Below the pieces are notes generated by a model. The model searched no databases. It saw only the letters and a program-made list of their open reading frames with translations, and had not been told where the DNA came from. A stretch of DNA of 64,000 bases, from contig CAJURQ010000004.1 in assembly GCA_910588955.1 (NCBI GenBank), positions 62,001 to 126,000 on the forward strand, read 5' to 3'. The position numbers and the translations under genes were made by a program. Of this stretch, positions 1 through 7,892 are shown one piece after another (position 1 is the first letter of the stretch; each line of letters begins with the position of its first letter). Origin of the DNA: an uncultured Lachnospiraceae bacterium (GTDB taxonomy: Bacteria; Bacillota; Clostridia; Lachnospirales; Lachnospiraceae).

Positions 1-799
1 GAAATTCGTGGGCAATAATAGGGTTCCTGCCGTTTACGACTTGGGTGTAATCCCGCCTCTTGTAGAACATACCCATATCCAGACCGAGTACGTTGGCGAT
101 GTAGATCGCCCTGCTCATGCCGCCCTCGTCCGGGCTGATTACCATCATGTGGTTGCTGTCGATCTGCAGACCCTTTACATGAGTCAAAAGCCCCTTGATA
201 AACTGATAGGCAGGCTGTACCGTCTCGAAGCCGTGCAGGGGAATGGCGTTCTGCACGCGGGGATCGTGGGCGTCAAAGGTGATGATGTTGTCCACTCCCA
301 TGCCAACCATCTCCTGAAGCGCGAGGGCACAGTCCAGCGACTCCCTCGCGGAGCGCTTATGCTGCCTGCTCTCGTAGAGGAACGGCATAATTACGGTGAT
401 GCGCCGTGCTTTACCGCCCACTGCCGCTATGATGCGCTTTAAATCCTGATAATGGTCGTCGGGGGACATATGGTTTTCATGTCCGCAGAGTGAGTAGGTG
501 AGGCTGTAATTTGCCACATCCACCAATATGTAGAGGTCCGTGCCGCGCACGGATTCCTTGATAACGCCCTTTCCTTCACCGGAACCGAACCGGGGAACGT
601 CGGCGCCCAGAATATAAGTGTCGCGCTGATAGCCGGAGAAAGCAAGGGAGTCTTTGTGCTCGCTCTCGCGCTCCGTACGCCATCTCACCAGATAATAGTC
701 AACCTTTTCGCCAAGTTTCCGGCAGCCTTTTAGGGGGATCATCCCAAGAGAGCCAACGGGTATGGTTTCCAGATTTCGTTTCTCCTCGCGTCTGTTCAT
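1..799 (-). CDS. prs: Ribose-phosphate pyrophosphokinase, 3'-truncated by the window edge
   Basis: Makes PRPP from ribose 5-phosphate and ATP for nucleotide, histidine and NAD synthesis. Reading the minus strand from the ATG at 799-797 gives about 266 residues, open to the window edge. The product begins MNRREEKRNLETIPVGSLGM. Family signatures are ILVDVANY, VIMPFLYESRQHKRSARES (the Prs flexible-loop YxRQD-like region), TFDAHDPRVQNAIPLHGFET and the PRPP-loop-like ISPDEGGMSRA. The YESRQHKR form, with H in place of the usual D, belongs to the divergent long Prs branch common in Clostridia (from memory). It starts 11 bases after the dnaI stop, so it is probably co-transcribed with dnaD-dnaI. The C-terminus is outside the window. 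Confidence 0.88.
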   Translation of the reverse strand, partial: MNRREEKRNLETIPVGSLGMIPLKGCRKLGEKVDYYLVRWRTERESEHKDSLAFSGYQRDTYILGADVPRFGSGEGKGVIKESVRGTDLYILVDVANYSLTYSLCGHENHMSPDDHYQDLKRIIAAVGGKARRITVIMPFLYESRQHKRSARESLDCALALQEMVGMGVDNIITFDAHDPRVQNAIPLHGFETVQPAYQFIKGLLTHVKGLQIDSNHMMVISPDEGGMSRAIYIANVLGLDMGMFYKRRDYTQVVNGRNPIIAHEF

Positions 800-810
800 A
801 GAAAGAACCC

Positions 811-1782
811 TCACTTTCTGTTCTGCTGCCTCTTCTGGTACATGCGAATATCCGCTCCTGTGAGCTTACAGACTTCAAAATTACTTGTAATACGGGAAAA
901 AATGCGGTCAGAATATCTGTCCTGCAATTCTCGGAGAGAAAGGTTTGTGGAAATGATAGTTGCCTTTCTTCCTATATTTCTCTCGTTTAGGAGCGAAAAG
1001 AGCTGGGACGCGGTGAACTGGTTTGTCAGTTCTGTCCCGAGATCGTCAATAATAAGCAGGTCGCACTGATAGAGATCGGCGTAAGTGTTTTGCCGCTCTT
1101 CCCTGTTTTTGGTGTCAAAGGAGGTGCTTGACAGCAGATCAAAGAGACCCGTTGCTCCGAAATAGATCACGGAATGTCCCTGATCCATTAATTCCTTTGC
1201 CACACAGCCGGAAAGAAATGATTTTCCCGTACCCACTGTACCATAAAAAAAGAGATTGTGGTAGTCGGAATCAAAATTTTTGATAAAATTCTTGCAGTTT
1301 TCTACCGCTTTCTCAAAATGTGAGAGATCTTCCCCGCTGTGATATTCGTATGACAAAAGAGAAAAGTTGTTGTTTGCAAGCATTTCCTGTAGACCCGACT
1401 GTTCGTAGAGAAGAGAAATTTCAGCCTGTCTCAGACAATGGCATTTTTCCCGGTCGATATAGCCGGTGTCCCTGCAGTCGGGGCAGGAAAAGACCGGTTC
1501 CAGATAATCGGCAGGAAGACCCGCGTCCAGAAGAATTTGCTTTTTCTGGTCTTTTAAGGCGGCAAGACTTTCCCGCAGCCTGTCGAGAGCGGTTTCGTCG
1601 CCTGAGAGAAGTTTTTTTCCGTGTTCGACGGAGAGAGAGGCAGTCTTGTCCTCCAATTCCCGGTATTTCGGAAACTGCTCATATATATAATCGCGTCTGC
1701 GCTCTGTCTCCAGACGGTTCTGCCTCTGCTTTTCTTCATATTGCCGGAAAATCCGGTCGTACTGCGTATTTGTAAGTGGCAC
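811..1782 (-). CDS. dnaI: Replicative helicase loader, DnaC/DnaI-type AAA+ ATPase
   Basis: Loads the replicative DnaB-type helicase at origins and restart sites. The 323-residue protein has an N-terminal coiled segment (about 1-85), then a zinc-binding cluster with CPDC at 100-103 and CHC at 114-116, as in DnaI. The AAA+ core follows: Walker A GTVGTGKS at 181-188, Walker B LLIIDD at 242-247, sensor-1 IISTN and an arginine-rich SDRIFSRI near the C-terminus. Length and order fit DnaC/DnaI rather than IstB transposition helpers, and no transposase lies nearby. The gene is 13 bases downstream of dnaD, matching the usual Clostridia dnaD-dnaI pairing. Confidence 0.92.
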   Translation of the reverse strand: MPLTNTQYDRIFRQYEEKQRQNRLETERRRDYIYEQFPKYRELEDKTASLSVEHGKKLLSGDETALDRLRESLAALKDQKKQILLDAGLPADYLEPVFSCPDCRDTGYIDREKCHCLRQAEISLLYEQSGLQEMLANNNFSLLSYEYHSGEDLSHFEKAVENCKNFIKNFDSDYHNLFFYGTVGTGKSFLSGCVAKELMDQGHSVIYFGATGLFDLLSSTSFDTKNREERQNTYADLYQCDLLIIDDLGTELTNQFTASQLFSLLNERNIGRKATIISTNLSLRELQDRYSDRIFSRITSNFEVCKLTGADIRMYQKRQQNRK

Positions 1783-1795
1783 GGGCGCCTCCTTG

Positions 1796-2836
1796 TCAAT
1801 TACTTAAAATTTCTTTTTCAAGAGCTTCAAAATCATATTCGTTTTGCGTAAACTGATTAAATTTATTCGTGGATGCTGTGGGACGGTTCGCCTTGCTCCG
1901 GCGGTGGTTTTCGTCCAGAGATTTGATATCGCCTTTGTGGTGCACGCCCGCCTTGTACCAGCTTGTCAGAATGCTGTCCGCATACTCAAAGCGGTGGCTG
2001 TCCGTAGCGAGGACGGTGCGTTCGCACGCCGTGAGGATCACGTCGTTATCGAAACCGTAAAACTTACGCCAGCGGTCGATATACGCTACTTCCGTCTCCG
2101 TGGGCAGGTTGTTTTTCCCGAGGGCACGCATAATCTCATAGACCGCCTTGTCATACTTTCCGGCAAGCGCAGCCGCCTGTTTCTGGGTGGTAATGCCCTG
2201 CTCCGCCCAGCTGATCGCAACCTTTTCTATGTAGCGCAGATCCCTCTTTCCGCGGTCAACGCAGTACTGGATCAGGTAATCGGTCAGATCTTCCGAGAAT
2301 CCGAGTTTATCCATAATAAAGAGGATGGTGCGCATGTCGTTTGCGCTCAAAGGTTTTTTCAGATACTGCTCCGCCACAAACAGAAGTCTGGCGGTGTTCT
2401 CATCCGCCTTGAAGTCGCGAAGCTGATCCGCCGTGTAATTCGGCTTTTCCATAGAGAACTGCCGGACCTGCGGCTGCTCGGGAACTGCTGTGCTCACAAA
2501 AGGATAGGTAACGGCGGTATTCACGGAAGGATTGGAGATCGCGCTGGAATCCAGAAGGTGAATGCCGGTTATATTTTTGTGGCTGTCATAGTCGAGAAAG
2601 AGAAGACGTTTTCTCTCCCAGTATGCGAGGGCGCGCTTCACGTCCTTTTCCGTGTAGTTGAATTTATCGGCGATATCGCCTATGCTGGTGTCGAGTCTGG
2701 CGTTCACCATGCGCAGCAGATAAAGGTAAATCTTTAGCTGTGCGTCGTTTGCGTCCTCCATGTACTCGTCAATAAAATGGTTTGAAATAACCGTAGAATC
2801 TGTATAATTATTTTGATAGATTGTCAAAAACCCCAT
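1796..2836 (-). CDS. dnaD: DnaD-domain replication initiation protein
   Basis: Primosomal protein acting with DnaA and the helicase loader at initiation and restart. The N-terminal 100 residues look like a winged-helix domain (LYLLRMVNARLDTSIGDIAD, then a KDVKRALAYWERKRLL recognition region). Two DnaD/DnaB_2-type helical domains follow, about residues 148-213 and 230-297; the second carries the typical YxxxxxILxxWY ending (EYADSILTSWYKAG). The tandem pair and 346-residue length match the Clostridia DnaD family. The start is supported by an AGGGGTG ribosome site just upstream. It leads the dnaD-dnaI-prs operon, downstream of the DnaA-box-like cluster. Confidence 0.9.
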   Translation of the reverse strand: MGFLTIYQNNYTDSTVISNHFIDEYMEDANDAQLKIYLYLLRMVNARLDTSIGDIADKFNYTEKDVKRALAYWERKRLLFLDYDSHKNITGIHLLDSSAISNPSVNTAVTYPFVSTAVPEQPQVRQFSMEKPNYTADQLRDFKADENTARLLFVAEQYLKKPLSANDMRTILFIMDKLGFSEDLTDYLIQYCVDRGKRDLRYIEKVAISWAEQGITTQKQAAALAGKYDKAVYEIMRALGKNNLPTETEVAYIDRWRKFYGFDNDVILTACERTVLATDSHRFEYADSILTSWYKAGVHHKGDIKSLDENHRRSKANRPTASTNKFNQFTQNEYDFEALEKEILSN

Positions 2837-2906
2837 TTTACACCCCTATATTATAAAAACTGATGCCGTGCAGGCAGAACAATGCCGTTCGCCGCGTGCA
2901 GTTATG

Positions 2907-2912
2907 AGTATA
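2907..2912 (-). promoter_or_regulatory. Candidate -10 of the dnaD promoter
   Basis: On the minus strand this is TATACT preceded by TGC, an extended -10. No good -35 lies at the right distance. It is about 70 bases upstream of the dnaD ATG and is the best promoter candidate in the gap. Confidence 0.4.
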
Positions 2913-2991
2913 GCATTTGTTTTGGGGAAAAGAAATGGGCAATCTGTAACAAACGGATAAGCGTTTATAAATGACGCGCCGTTTTTCTTTT

Positions 2992-3107
2992 TGTGGATAT
3001 TGTGGACAAACCGGTAAAGCATTATGAAACCGCACATTGTCTTCCACAAAAATATCCACAGAAAAAACGGATTGTCTCAGGTTCTTTTCTGTGGATATTG
3101 TGAATAA
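2992..3107. promoter_or_regulatory. Cluster of DnaA-box-like 9-mers between murC and dnaD
   Basis: The gap holds TGTGGATAT at 2992-3000, TGTGGACAA at 3001-3009, the inverted ATATCCACA at 3052-3060, TGTGGATAT at 3090-3098 and TGTGAATAA at 3099-3107. The last matches the DnaA-box consensus TGTGNATAA exactly; three copies differ from TGTGGATAA only in the final base. All lie upstream of dnaD and immediately downstream of murC. Binding by DnaA is inferred. Confidence 0.6.
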
Positions 3108-4487
3108 TTATTTTTGTAACAGGTTTTCACCGACTTTTACAATGTCGCCCGCACCCATAGTTATCAACAAATCATCCTTTGTGCAATTTTTCAGAAGATA
3201 ATTTTCTATCGCTTCAAAGGATGGGAAGTAATGACAGGAATGTCCGTGCGACCGGATTTTTTCCTGCAGGGTTTCGGAGCTGATGCCCAGAGTATCCTTT
3301 TCTCTCGCCGCATAGATATCTGCCAGGACGATCTCGTCGGCAAGGGAGAGGGCGGAAGCAAATTCCTCCAAAAAGGCTTTGGTTCGTGTGTACGTGTGGG
3401 GCTGGAACACGCACCAGAGCCGCTTGTGGGGATATTGACGCGCAGCGTTTAAGGTGGCGCGTATCTCCGTAGGGTGGTGGGCGTAATCGTCGATGATGTT
3501 GACGCCGTTCACCTGCCCCTTGTACTCGAAGCGTCTGTCCGTTCCGGTGAAAGCGCTAAGCCCCGCGCTGATGTCTTCATCCGAAAGCCCGAGAAGATCC
3601 GCAAGAGCAATGGCGGCGAGGGCGTTCAAAATATTGTGATCCCCGTGTACCCGAAGGGAAAACCTTCGTTCGCCCGTGTCTTTGCAGGACAAGGTAAAAG
3701 AGGGGAATCCGGCTTCGTCGTATGCGATCTGAGACGCGGTATAATCGGAATCGGAGGAGAGTCCATAGGTAATCACGCGGCAGGGCAGCCCTTCCGTGAG
3801 CTCTTCGCAGCGTTCGATATCGCCGTTGATAATGAGCGCGCCGTCCGCCGGGCAAAGAAGTGCAAAGCGGCGGAAGGAGTTCCGGATATCCGCAAGATCT
3901 TTGAAGAAGTCCAAATGGTCTTCTTCTATATTAAGGATGATTCCGATTTTCGGGAAGAAACTCAAAAAGCTGTTTGTGTACTCACACGCCTCGGTGACAA
4001 AAAGTTCGGACGCGCCCACTCTGATATTGCCGCCGATCGGTCGGTAGATGCCGCCGATGGACAGGGTAGGATCGGCATCCGCGCTCAGAAGAATCTGTGA
4101 AATCATGGAAGTTGTGGTTGTTTTTCCGTGGGTGCCGCTGACGGCGATGGGCGTCTCGTAGTTTTTCATCATCTGCCCTAAAAGCTCCGCCCGGGTCAGC
4201 ATGGGAATGTTTAGCTTCTGTGCGGCAAGCAGCTCCGGGTTGTCGCTTTTGATGGCGGCGGTATAGACTACAAGGTCGATGTCTTCGGTGAGATTTTCTT
4301 CTTTCTGCCCATAGAAGACTTTTACGCCGCGGTCTTCGAGCATACGGGTCAGCTCGGAAGGGGCGCGGTCAGAGCCCGATACCGTAAAGTCCTCAGCGAG
4401 AAGGATCTCCGCGAGACCGCTCATACTGATACCGCCGATACCGATAAAGTAGATGCGGATCGGCTTGTGAAAATCAATCTGGTACAT
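3108..4487 (-). CDS. murC: UDP-N-acetylmuramate--L-alanine ligase
   Basis: Cytoplasmic Mur ligase that adds L-alanine to UDP-MurNAc using ATP, the first peptide step of peptidoglycan synthesis. The 459-residue protein has the N-terminal Rossmann motif GIGGISMSGLA (about 16-26), the ATP loop GTHGKTTT (118-125), the EACEYTNSF segment, the central NIEEDHLDFF and the C-terminal DDYAHHPTEI characteristic of MurC. Length is normal. It starts with ATG behind a GGGAGAT ribosome site and has its own promoter, divergent from glgC. It is separated from dnaD by the DnaA-box-like cluster, so probably not in the same operon. Confidence 0.95.
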   Translation of the reverse strand: MYQIDFHKPIRIYFIGIGGISMSGLAEILLAEDFTVSGSDRAPSELTRMLEDRGVKVFYGQKEENLTEDIDLVVYTAAIKSDNPELLAAQKLNIPMLTRAELLGQMMKNYETPIAVSGTHGKTTTTSMISQILLSADADPTLSIGGIYRPIGGNIRVGASELFVTEACEYTNSFLSFFPKIGIILNIEEDHLDFFKDLADIRNSFRRFALLCPADGALIINGDIERCEELTEGLPCRVITYGLSSDSDYTASQIAYDEAGFPSFTLSCKDTGERRFSLRVHGDHNILNALAAIALADLLGLSDEDISAGLSAFTGTDRRFEYKGQVNGVNIIDDYAHHPTEIRATLNAARQYPHKRLWCVFQPHTYTRTKAFLEEFASALSLADEIVLADIYAAREKDTLGISSETLQEKIRSHGHSCHYFPSFEAIENYLLKNCTKDDLLITMGAGDIVKVGENLLQK

Positions 4488-4517
4488 GGGTATCTCCCTT
4501 TTACAGTTTTTACTAGT

Positions 4518-4546
4518 ATTATACTCATTTCGTGGAAAAAAACCAA
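4518..4546 (-). promoter_or_regulatory. murC promoter
   Basis: On the minus strand: -35 TTGGTT (4546-4541), 17-base spacer, -10 TATAAT (4523-4518). It is 31 bases upstream of the murC ATG. A close match to the housekeeping sigma consensus. Confidence 0.7.
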
Positions 4547-4601
4547 TATAAAGTTATGAAATGCAAAAAAACAGGTTAATACGTAAAAATTAACAAAGAC
4601 A

Positions 4602-4630
4602 TTGAAAAAAGAAATAAAATATTGTATATT
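4602..4630 (+). promoter_or_regulatory. Distal glgC promoter (P1)
   Basis: TTGAAA (4602-4607), 17-base spacer, TATATT (4625-4630). It lies upstream of a terminator-like hairpin, so transcripts starting here would pass through that hairpin before reaching glgC. Confidence 0.5.
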
Positions 4631-4650
4631 ATTAATATATCGAAAGGACT

Positions 4651-4688
4651 AAAAACTGAGAATTCTTGTAAATTCTATTCAGTTTTTT
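4651..4688 (+). terminator. Terminator-like hairpin in the glgC leader
   Basis: AAAAACTGA (4651-4659) pairs with TCAGTTTTT (4679-4687), and the inner GAATT (4660-4664) pairs with AATTC (4671-4675), with a TAT bulge and loop CTTGTA. A run of T follows. It sits between P1 and P2 and could act as an attenuator or block read-through. Confidence 0.5.
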
Positions 4689-4697
4689 GGCGGCTTG

Positions 4698-4706
4698 TGG
4701 TATACT
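4698..4706 (+). promoter_or_regulatory. Proximal glgC promoter (P2), extended -10
   Basis: TGGTATACT forms an extended -10 (TGnTATACT). The -35 position (4678-4683) is poor and falls within the hairpin's 3' arm, so P2 and the hairpin overlap. It is about 75 bases upstream of the glgC ATG. Confidence 0.45.
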
Positions 4707-4780
4707 TTACATATAGACATGTTTTTGTGTAGAAGATAAACGGATATGAAAATATAAATAAGAAATAAGAGGTGATAAAG

Positions 4781-6055
4781 ATGGTAAAGAAAGAAATGAT
4801 TGCCATGCTTTTAGCTGGCGGTCAGGGAAGCAGATTGGGTGTGCTCACGTCGAAGGTGGCCAAGCCTGCGGTGTCCTTCGGAAGTAAGTACCGGATTATC
4901 GACTTCCCGCTCAGCAACTGCATTAATTCAGGTGTTGACACGGTTGGCGTGCTGACGCAGTATCAGCCCCTCAGGCTGAATACACATATCGGTATCGGCA
5001 TACCTTGGGATCTCGACAGAAATATCGGCGGCGTTACGGTTCTGCCGCCCTACGAGAAGAGCGCGAACAGCGAATGGTATACTGGTACGGCGAATGCGAT
5101 ATATCAGAATATCGACTACATGGAAACCTTTAATCCTGATTATGTGCTGATCCTTTCCGGGGATCATATCTATAAGATGGACTATGAAGTGATGCTCGAC
5201 TTCCATAAGCAGAACGGCGCGGAAGTGACCATTGCGGTTATGCCGGTGCCGATGGAGGAGGCGAAGCGGTTCGGTATTATGATTACCGATGAGAACCGCA
5301 GGATTACGGATTTCGAGGAAAAGCCCGAGAACCCGCGCAGCAATCTGGCGTCCATGGGTATCTATATCTTTAATTGGAAGACCTTAAAGGAGGCGCTGCT
5401 TGCCAATTCGGAACAGCCGGGACTGGACTTCGGCAAACATCTGATTCCCTACTGCCATAAGAACGGCGCGCCCCTCTATGCCTACGAGTTTAACGGGTAC
5501 TGGAAGGATGTGGGGACGCTCCACTCTTTCTGGGAAGCAAATATGGAGCTGATCGACATTGTGCCCGAGTTTAACCTCTATGAAGAGTACTGGAAGATCT
5601 ACACGAAGAGCGAGATCCTGCCGCCTCAGTACCTGTCCTCGGACAGTGTGGTGGAGAAGAGTATTATCGGTGAAGGCTGCGAAATCTTTGGACAGGTTTA
5701 CAATTCCGTGATCGGCTGCGGCGTTACCGTCGGGGCAGGTACGGTGATCCGGGATTCCATCGTTATGAACCAGACCCGAATCGGTGAGAACTGCGAGCTT
5801 TACAAGGCAGTTGTCGCTGAGAATGTAGAGATTCAGGACAATGTGAAGCTGGGCGTGGGAGACCCTGTTCCCAACGAGACGGACCCGAACATCTACGATC
5901 ACGAGCTGGTGACGGTCGGCGAGAAGAGCGTGATCCCGAAAGGGGTAAGCGTAGGGAAAAATTCGGTGGTATTCGGTGTGACCACGCATGACGATTATCC
6001 GGACGCATATCTTCCCAGTGGTAAAACTTTGATTAAGGCAGGTGATAAATCGTGA
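4781..6055 (+). CDS. glgC: Glucose-1-phosphate adenylyltransferase, catalytic subunit
   Basis: Forms ADP-glucose from glucose 1-phosphate and ATP, the committed step of bacterial glycogen synthesis. The N-terminal nucleotidyltransferase domain shows LAGGQGSRLGVLTSKVAKPAVSFG (nucleotide loop), the conserved RIIDFPLSNC and SGDHIYKMDY. The C-terminal third is a left-handed beta-helix (hexapeptide-like ILPPQYLSSDSVVEKSIIGEGC onwards). ATG at 4781 is preferred over the upstream GTG at 4772 because AGAGGTG sits six bases before it; the GTG is part of that ribosome site. The stop overlaps the glgD start by four bases, so the subunits are translationally coupled. Confidence 0.95.
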   Translation: MVKKEMIAMLLAGGQGSRLGVLTSKVAKPAVSFGSKYRIIDFPLSNCINSGVDTVGVLTQYQPLRLNTHIGIGIPWDLDRNIGGVTVLPPYEKSANSEWYTGTANAIYQNIDYMETFNPDYVLILSGDHIYKMDYEVMLDFHKQNGAEVTIAVMPVPMEEAKRFGIMITDENRRITDFEEKPENPRSNLASMGIYIFNWKTLKEALLANSEQPGLDFGKHLIPYCHKNGAPLYAYEFNGYWKDVGTLHSFWEANMELIDIVPEFNLYEEYWKIYTKSEILPPQYLSSDSVVEKSIIGEGCEIFGQVYNSVIGCGVTVGAGTVIRDSIVMNQTRIGENCELYKAVVAENVEIQDNVKLGVGDPVPNETDPNIYDHELVTVGEKSVIPKGVSVGKNSVVFGVTTHDDYPDAYLPSGKTLIKAGDKS

Positions 6056-7170
6056 GAGCAATCGGAATTATCTTAGCAGGTGGTAATAATCACAGGATCA
6101 GGCAGCTGACCCAGAAGCGCGCGGTTTGCGCGATGCCCATAGCGGGAAGCTACAGGAGCATCGACTTTGCGCTCAGCAATATGTCCAATTCCCACATCAA
6201 TAAGGTGGCTGTGCTTACGCAGTACAATGCGGGCAGCCTGAACGAGCACTTAAGTTCGTCCAAGTGGTGGGATTTCGGACGCAAACAGGGCGGACTGTTT
6301 GTGGAGACGCCTGCGGTGACGGCGGAGAGCAATGCATGGTACCGGGGTACGGCGGATGCGATCGCGCAGAACCTGTCTTTCTTAAAGAATAGCCACGAGC
6401 CTTATGTGGTGATTGTCTCCGGCGACTGCGTTTATAAGATGGATTACAATAAGCTTCTTGAGTACCATATCGAGAAGAAAGCGGATATCACCGTAGTCTG
6501 CAAGGATCTGTCTCCGGATGCTAATGTGGAGCGTTACGGAACACTTAAGATGAACGAGGACAGCCGGATTGAGGAGTTCGAGGAGAAGCCGGTGGTTGCG
6601 AAGTCAAACACCATCTCCTGCGGTATCTATGTAGTCAGAAGAAGGATGCTGATCGAGATGATCGAGAAGTGCCGCGAAGAGGATCGCTACGATTTCGTAA
6701 AAGATATTCTGATCCGCTACAAGAACCAGAAGAGAATTTTCGGCTACAAGCTGAAGGAATACTGGAGCAATATCGCTACTGTGGAAGATTACTTCAGAAC
6801 GAACATGGATTTCCTGAAACCGGAAATCAGGGATTATTTCTTCAAGCAGTACCCTGATGTTTATTCCAAGGTGGATGATCTGCCGCCTGCGAAATATAAT
6901 GTGGGCGCCAGAATTAAAAACAGCCTGATATCCAGCGGCTGTATTGTCAACGGTACGGTGGAGGATTCCGTGATCTTTAAGGAAACCTATATCGGAAGCA
7001 ATTGCTATATCAAGAATTCCATCATTTTGAATGATGTGTATATCGGCGATAACACACACATTGAGAACTGCATTGTAGAGAGCAGAGGAACGATCCGTGC
7101 AAATTCCTACCATAAGGGAGAGGAAGGGATAGAGATTGTGGTGGAACATAACGACAGATATTCGCTTTGA
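6052..7170 (+). CDS. glgD: GlgC-like regulatory subunit GlgD
   Basis: Partner subunit of ADP-glucose pyrophosphorylase in Bacillota; in characterised species GlgD has little activity alone and raises GlgC activity in the heteromer. The 372 residues follow the GlgC layout, but key nucleotide-loop residues differ: LAGGNNHRIRQLTQKRAVCAMPI replaces the GGxGxRLxxLT..KPAxxF signature. SGDCVYKMDY replaces SGDHIYKMDY. The C-terminal beta-helix (ISSGCIVNGTVEDSVIF onwards) is retained. The start is GTG within GTGA, overlapping the glgC stop. The product is a paralogue of its neighbour, not a duplicate. Confidence 0.93.
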   Translation: MRAIGIILAGGNNHRIRQLTQKRAVCAMPIAGSYRSIDFALSNMSNSHINKVAVLTQYNAGSLNEHLSSSKWWDFGRKQGGLFVETPAVTAESNAWYRGTADAIAQNLSFLKNSHEPYVVIVSGDCVYKMDYNKLLEYHIEKKADITVVCKDLSPDANVERYGTLKMNEDSRIEEFEEKPVVAKSNTISCGIYVVRRRMLIEMIEKCREEDRYDFVKDILIRYKNQKRIFGYKLKEYWSNIATVEDYFRTNMDFLKPEIRDYFFKQYPDVYSKVDDLPPAKYNVGARIKNSLISSGCIVNGTVEDSVIFKETYIGSNCYIKNSIILNDVYIGDNTHIENCIVESRGTIRANSYHKGEEGIEIVVEHNDRYSL

Positions 7171-7195
7171 CCAAACGGCTGATTTGTGTTATGAT
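7167..7195 (+). promoter_or_regulatory. spoVG promoter
   Basis: TTGACC (7167-7172), 17-base spacer, TATGAT (7190-7195). The -35 overlaps the glgD stop codon. Transcription would begin near 7202, giving a leader of about 180 bases before spoVG. Confidence 0.65.
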
Positions 7196-7199
7196 ATGC

Positions 7200-7381
7200 A
7201 AGATATGTGCTAAAAGGGATGAGGGGTGATTGCTAAGAAGGTGTAGGTTGTCTGTAACAGGGGCATAATTAATTAAATGTTTATTACAAGCTACGTGGCT
7301 TGATGAGTATGACTTGTGTAGAAAGCTTGTGAAAACCGGTAGATTTCATACCGGTATCATATGATAAGGAGGCTGAGCTTC
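7200..7381 (+). promoter_or_regulatory. Long structured leader of spoVG
   Basis: No open frame of note. It contains two small hairpins: CAAGC/GCTTG around a 6-base loop (7287-7302), and ACCGGTA/TACCGGT around a 7-base loop (7335-7355). The second ends ten bases before the AAGGAGG ribosome site. The function is unknown; a translational control role is inferred from position only. Confidence 0.4.
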
Positions 7382-7654
7382 ATGAGAATTACTGATGTCC
7401 GCGTGCGTAAAATGACTCAAGACAGCAAGATGAAGGCAATCGTCTCAATCACGATTGACGATGAATTCGTAGTTCATGACATTAAAGTAATTGAAGGCGA
7501 AAAGGGTCTGTTCATAGCTATGCCGAGTAAGAAGGCGTCGGACGGCGAGTACCGCGATATCGCGCACCCGATCAATTCCGAGACTCGGGACAGAATCCAG
7601 AAGATTATTCTGGAAAGCTATGAGAATGCACTTTTGGAACCAAATAGTGAGTAA
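7382..7654 (+). CDS. spoVG: SpoVG regulatory protein
   Basis: Small nucleic-acid-binding regulator affecting sporulation septation, capsule and cell-wall genes in Bacillota. The 90-residue product begins MRITDVRVRKM and contains the hallmark VSITIDDEFVVHDIKVIEGEKGLFIAMPSKK, then the DIAHPINSETRDRIQ C-terminal helix. ATG 7382 is chosen over the earlier in-frame start because AAGGAGG lies 10 bases before it and the family starts with MxITDVRxR. It has its own promoter and a strong terminator, so it is a single-gene unit. It lacks the acidic tail seen in some Bacillus homologues. Confidence 0.95.
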   Translation: MRITDVRVRKMTQDSKMKAIVSITIDDEFVVHDIKVIEGEKGLFIAMPSKKASDGEYRDIAHPINSETRDRIQKIILESYENALLEPNSE

Positions 7655-7679
7655 ACGTATGATGCGATGATGCGATGGG

Positions 7680-7707
7680 AAAGGGACGCGAGAGCGTCCC
7701 TTTCTTT
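7680..7707 (+). terminator. spoVG terminator
   Basis: AAAGGGACGC and GCGTCCCTTT form a perfect 10-bp stem with a GAGA loop, followed by CTTT. It starts 25 bases after the spoVG stop. Confidence 0.85.
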
Positions 7708-7756
7708 GCGCTCGAAGGTAGAAAAGACAATTATCTAATTTTACTGAAATTAAGTC

Positions 7757-7785
7757 TTGACTTTTGTTATTTATGACAGTATCTA
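7757..7785 (+). promoter_or_regulatory. Promoter of the ATP-grasp/alpha-E operon
   Basis: TTGACT (7757-7762), 17-base spacer, TATCTA (7780-7785). A 12-bp palindrome, TATACATGTATA, follows at 7801-7812, near the expected transcript start, and could be an operator. Confidence 0.5.
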
Positions 7786-7827
7786 AAACGAAGTTAGAAA
7801 TATACATGTATACACACATACAGAAAC

Positions 7828-7871
7828 AAAGGTGTTTCGTTCGGAGAAATCCGGGAGAAGCGCCTTTTCTT
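7828..7871 (+). terminator. Leader hairpin with U-run, possible attenuator
   Basis: AAAGGTGTTTC (7828-7838) pairs with GAAGCGCCTTT (7857-7867) with two G-U pairs; inside it CGGA/TCCG is capped by a GAAA tetraloop (7842-7853). TTTTCTT follows. It lies between the promoter and the first gene, so it could terminate early transcripts. Confidence 0.55.
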
Positions 7872-7892
7872 ATGTCTGGAAAGAAGGTAAGA

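Noticed and set aside
8..442. A 144-codon plus-strand frame at the window start
   Set aside because: The minus strand carries clear Prs sequence through the same bases.
811..1782. IstB-type transposition helper as the identity of the ATPase gene
   Set aside because: It has the N-terminal zinc cluster of DnaI and lies next to dnaD, and no transposase or inverted repeat is present.
1844..2737. A 297-codon plus-strand frame opposite dnaD
   Set aside because: Opposite a well-supported DnaD protein; no recognisable domain.
7659..7676. ATGATGCG tandem copies before the spoVG terminator, compared with the 52.1-kb repeats
   Set aside because: Spacing is 8, not 11, and there is no promoter beside them; most likely chance.
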